Of a stretch of 64,000 nt of DNA, positions 60,538 through 64,000 are shown one piece after another. The DNA is taken from positions 741,473 to 805,472 of the forward strand of contig NZ_JACSPU010000001.1 of the NCBI RefSeq assembly GCF_014836985.1, written 5' to 3'. Positions within the stretch are counted from its first letter, which is position 1. Each line of letters opens with the position of its first letter. This DNA comes from Planococcus wigleyi (lineage in GTDB: Bacteria > Bacillota > Bacilli > Bacillales_A > Planococcaceae). A program made the position numbers and the translations under genes. The notes below the pieces were generated by a model that was not told the DNA's origin, ran no database searches, and saw only the letters and a program-made list of their open reading frames with translations.

Positions 60538-63500
60538 ATGACAAACCAGCAAGATCCTAAGATGCGGTTTAAAATGCTGCTTCAGCATCTCGACTTAACG
60601 GACGATGTACATATGCCCTTTTTCGAAGAGGCTGAACTGACACGGATGACTGTCCATAAAAAAGAACGATCGTGGAAATTCCTTGTAAAAGTAAAGAATA
60701 TCCTGCCGATCGATTTGTACCTATTACTTAAAGAACGACTATATAGCACATTTTCTCCAATTGCTTCGGTTCAATTGAACATCGAATCTGCACAGGAGAC
60801 AGCACAGGAAAACCTCGTCTTATCCTACTGGAGATACGCGGTTGAAGAATTGGCTGACATGGCGCCGCCGCTGCGTGAACGATTGCTGTCACAGGCGCCG
60901 GTTTGGAACGGCAACAAGCTTCTGCTGCAATGCAATCATGAACACGAAATGATGGCATTAAAGTCAAAATACAGCGATAAACTGGCTGGGGTATACCGCC
61001 AGTTTGGATTCCCGCATGTCTCCATCGATTTTCAGCTGTCGAACGAAGACCAGGAAGCGGCGCATGCGGCTTTCATGGCAGAACGTCTGCGTGAAGAAGA
61101 GGAGATGGCGAATAAAGCCTTGTCCGATATGAAAAAGCGGGAGACGAACCGAAAAGAGAACGGTACGCCTTCTGGGCCTTTCCAGATGGGTACGGCTATC
61201 AAACCGGATGAAAATATTGTGGAAATCCAATCGATTGTTGATGAGGAACGTCGAGTGACCATTGAAGGCTACGTCTTTGATGCAGAAGTCAGAGAACTTC
61301 GGAGCGGCCGTTCATTATTGACCGTCAAGATTACAGACTATACCGATTCGATTCTTGTGAAGATGTTCTCACGTGACAAAGAAGATGCTGAATTGATGGC
61401 CAATGCTAAAAAAGGCATGTGGTTAAGAGCTCGCGGTTCGATTCAGACGGATACCTTTGTGCGGGATCTGGTGATGATGGCACAGGATATGGTTGAGATC
61501 AAACCGGTTCTTCGCCAAGATACAGCTGAAGAAAAACGCGTCGAGTTGCATCTGCACACACCGATGAGCCAAATGGACGCCGTTTCGTCTGTTGAATCAT
61601 TGGTCAGCCAAGCTGCCAGATGGGGCCATCCGGCGATTGCCATTACGGATCATGCCGGCGTACAGTCATTCCCGGATGCATATGCAGCCAGCAAAAAACA
61701 TGGTATTAAAGCGATTTTTGGCCTGGAAGCGAATTTAGTGGATGACGGTGTACCGATCGCTTATGAAGAGCGCCATGCTTTATTGGAAGATGAAACGTTC
61801 GTTGTGTTTGACTTAGAGACCACGGGCTTGTCCGCTGTTTACGATACCATCATTGAATTAGCTGCTGTTAAAATCAAAGGCGGCCAGATCATCGATAAAT
61901 TCGAGAGCTTTGCGAATCCTCATCATGAGCTTTCATCGACAACGATTGATTTGACTGGCATCACCGATGATATGGTCAAAAACGCACCGGAAGTGGAAGA
62001 AGTGATCCGCAAATACCACGAATGGGCAGGCGACCACATCATGGTTGCCCATAACGCTTCATTCGACATGGGCTTCCTGTATGTCTGCTATAAGAAATAC
62101 GGTATTGAAACAAAGCATGCCACGATCGATACACTGGAATTGGCGCGTATGCTTCATCCTGAACTGAAAAACCACCGATTGAACACGTTGGCCAAAAAGT
62201 TCGGAATCGAGCTGACACAGCATCACCGGGCCATTTACGATACGGAAGCGACATCTTATTTATTGACGCATCTCTTAAAAGAAGCAGATCAAAAAGGCAT
62301 TCTTTATCATGACCAATTAAACGATTATGTGGGCAGCGGAGACGCTTATAAACGTTCACGGCCGACCCATTGCACACTGTTGGCGCAGAACGATGAGGGG
62401 CTGAAAAATCTCTTCAAACTGGTGTCTGCATCTCACATCGATTATTTCTACCGGGTGCCTCGCATTCCGCGTTCATTGCTCCAACGACATCGGAAAGGCC
62501 TGCTGGTCGGTTCCGGTTGTGACAAAGGCGAAGTTTTCGAAGCGGTCATGCAAAAATCAATGGAAGAAGTTGAACAGACTGCGCAATTCTACGATTATCT
62601 GGAAGTTCATCCAAAAGAGGTTTATTCCCATTTGATTGAGCGGGAAATGATCCGCGATGAATGGAACTTGGAAGACATTATCCGGAAATTGGTGAAAATC
62701 AGCCGTAAGTTGGAAATACCTTTGGTTGCGACGGGCAATGTCCATTACTTGGATGAGACAGATGCCATTTTCAGACAGGTACTTATCGGATCCCAAGGCG
62801 GGGCGAATCCGTTGAATCGCCACAAGCTGCCGAAAGTGCATTTTAGAACAACCAACGAAATGCTCGATGCATTTGATTTCCTCGGTGCTGAAACAGCCCA
62901 TGAACTGGTTGTGGAAAACTCGGTTAAAATCTCCGAGATGATCGATGTTGTCAAACCAATTAAAGATGAATTGTATACACCGAAAATTGAAGGCGCTGAT
63001 GAAGAGGTTCGGGAATTGAGTTACAACATGGCCCGACAAATTTACGGAGATACTTTGCCTGAAATCGTGGAAGCGCGGATTGAGAAAGAATTGAAATCCA
63101 TCATTGGACATGGTTTTGCGGTCATCTATCTGATCTCCCATAAGCTGGTTAAAAAATCATTGGATGACGGTTATTTGGTTGGTTCCCGTGGATCGGTCGG
63201 TTCTTCGCTTGTAGCGACGCTGACTGAAATAACGGAAGTCAATCCGTTGCCGCCGCATTATATTTGCCGGAAATGCAAGAAATCGGAGTTTTTTGATGAC
63301 GGTTCTGTCAGTTCAGGATTCGATTTAAAAGACAAGAATTGCCCGGATTGTGATGTTCCTTATCAAAAAGAAGGCCAGGATATTCCGTTCGAAACGTTCT
63401 TAGGATTTAAAGGGGATAAAGTTCCGGATATCGATTTGAACTTCAGTGGAGAATACCAGGCAGTTGCCCATAACTATACGAAGGAACTGTTTGGAGAAGA

Positions 63501-64000
63501 CAATGTTTTCCGTGCAGGCACCATCGGCACAGTAGCGGAAAAGACGGCTTATGGCTATGTCCGCGGCTATGCCAATGATCGAGACATGACATTGCGCGGG
63601 GCGGAAATCGACCGGCTTGTACAAGGATGTTCGGGCGTTAAGCGCAGTACCGGACAGCATCCGGGGGGGATCATCGTTGTTCCGGACTATATGGACATCT
63701 ATGATTTCTCGCCAATCCAATTCCCGGCAGATGCGCAGGATTCAGAATGGAAGACTACACATTTTGACTTCCACTCTATCCACGATAATCTATTGAAGCT
63801 CGATATACTTGGTCACGATGATCCGACAGTGATCCGCATGCTCCAGGATTTGTCCGGCATCGATCCGAAGACCATCCCAACTGACGATCCGGAAGTCATG
63901 AAAATCTTCGCCGGACCTGAATCACTCGGTGTGACGAAGGAGCAGATTGGCTGTAAAACAGGAACGCTCGGCATTCCTGAATTCGGTACGCGTTTTGTGC
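60538..64000 (+). CDS. polC: DNA polymerase III PolC (partial)
   Basis: 1154 codons are visible; the gene runs off the right edge (family usually about 1440 residues). OB/N-terminal domain, PHP domain ([13 protein letters not shown] near 336, [11 protein letters not shown]), a 3'-5' exonuclease ([12 protein letters not shown] near 420) within PHP, then the polymerase region ([17 protein letters not shown]) and zinc finger (CRKCKKS and CPDCD near 905-940). ATG 60538 has GAAGGGG upstream. This is the leading-strand replicase of low-GC Gram-positives. Confidence 0.97.
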   Translation, partial: MTNQQDPKMRFKMLLQHLDLTDDVHMPFFEEAELTRMTVHKKERSWKFLVKVKNILPIDLYLLLKERLYSTFSPIASVQLNIESAQETAQENLVLSYWRYAVEELADMAPPLRERLLSQAPVWNGNKLLLQCNHEHEMMALKSKYSDKLAGVYRQFGFPHVSIDFQLSNEDQEAAHAAFMAERLREEEEMANKALSDMKKRETNRKENGTPSGPFQMGTAIKPDENIVEIQSIVDEERRVTIEGYVFDAEVRELRSGRSLLTVKITDYTDSILVKMFSRDKEDAELMANAKKGMWLRARGSIQTDTFVRDLVMMAQDMVEIKPVLRQDTAEEKRVELHLHTPMSQMDAVSSVESLVSQAARWGHPAIAITDHAGVQSFPDAYAASKKHGIKAIFGLEANLVDDGVPIAYEERHALLEDETFVVFDLETTGLSAVYDTIIELAAVKIKGGQIIDKFESFANPHHELSSTTIDLTGITDDMVKNAPEVEEVIRKYHEWAGDHIMVAHNASFDMGFLYVCYKKYGIETKHATIDTLELARMLHPELKNHRLNTLAKKFGIELTQHHRAIYDTEATSYLLTHLLKEADQKGILYHDQLNDYVGSGDAYKRSRPTHCTLLAQNDEGLKNLFKLVSASHIDYFYRVPRIPRSLLQRHRKGLLVGSGCDKGEVFEAVMQKSMEEVEQTAQFYDYLEVHPKEVYSHLIEREMIRDEWNLEDIIRKLVKISRKLEIPLVATGNVHYLDETDAIFRQVLIGSQGGANPLNRHKLPKVHFRTTNEMLDAFDFLGAETAHELVVENSVKISEMIDVVKPIKDELYTPKIEGADEEVRELSYNMARQIYGDTLPEIVEARIEKELKSIIGHGFAVIYLISHKLVKKSLDDGYLVGSRGSVGSSLVATLTEITEVNPLPPHYICRKCKKSEFFDDGSVSSGFDLKDKNCPDCDVPYQKEGQDIPFETFLGFKGDKVPDIDLNFSGEYQAVAHNYTKELFGEDNVFRAGTIGTVAEKTAYGYVRGYANDRDMTLRGAEIDRLVQGCSGVKRSTGQHPGGIIVVPDYMDIYDFSPIQFPADAQDSEWKTTHFDFHSIHDNLLKLDILGHDDPTVIRMLQDLSGIDPKTIPTDDPEVMKIFAGPESLGVTKEQIGCKTGTLGIPEFGTRFV

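Overview
The window shows a temperate siphovirus prophage (position 1 to about 41.3 kb) next to a conserved low-GC Gram-positive core block (about 42.5 kb to the end). The core order dprA-topA-trmFO-xerC-hslVU-codY-rpsB-tsf-pyrH-frr-uppS-cdsA-dxr-rseP-proS-polC, with PolC as the Gram-positive replicative polymerase, is typical of Bacillales. Protein style and moderate GC suggest Planococcaceae (Planococcus-like); that placement is inference, since no 16S rRNA or species marker is present.

Prophage layout: a leftward arm (partial PUA-like/Mrr-like gene, CI-like repressor) faces a rightward early arm (Cro-like protein, ORF6N/ORF6C antirepressor, small regulators) across an operator array of GTAC-core repeats. 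From 5 to 11 kb lies a recombination/replication operon: SMC-type ATPase with zinc hook, RecT, MBL-fold hydrolase, DnaD-like initiator and DnaC-like loader. From 11 to 15.8 kb come dimeric dUTPase, RusA, XtrA-like protein, many tiny ORFs and an ArpU/RinA-like late activator. From 16.5 to 27.4 kb are terminase, a portal-MuF fusion, protease/scaffold, decoration and capsid proteins, connectors, tail tube and tail chaperones. From 27.4 to 40 kb are the tape measure (with an M23 peptidase), Dit, a deacetylase-type fibre, Tal-like tip, XhlA-like protein, holin and amidase. The prophage integrase and attL must lie left of the window.

Inserted into this modular genome are cargo-type genes with their own signals: a leftward orphan (11.4 kb), a membrane protein behind an inverted repeat that covers its RBS (16 kb), a leftward Cas2/VapD-like ferredoxin-fold protein between portal and protease (20.5 kb), an O-antigen-polymerase-like membrane protein with its own promoter and terminator between two tail genes (34.4 kb), a membrane protein (40.3 kb), and a YolD-like gene behind a perfect LexA box (40.9 kb). 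The polymerase-like protein beside a deacetylase-type tail fibre suggests lysogenic conversion of the surface glycan the phage itself uses.

Core block: DNA processing, topology and tRNA modification (dprA, topA, trmFO), the xerC-hslV-hslU-codY operon, translation (rpsB, tsf, frr, proS), UMP kinase, isoprenoid and phospholipid synthesis (uppS, cdsA, dxr), the RseP site-2 protease and the start of polC, which runs off the right edge. Regulatory points of note are a promoter nested in the trmFO terminator and a structured rpsB leader.
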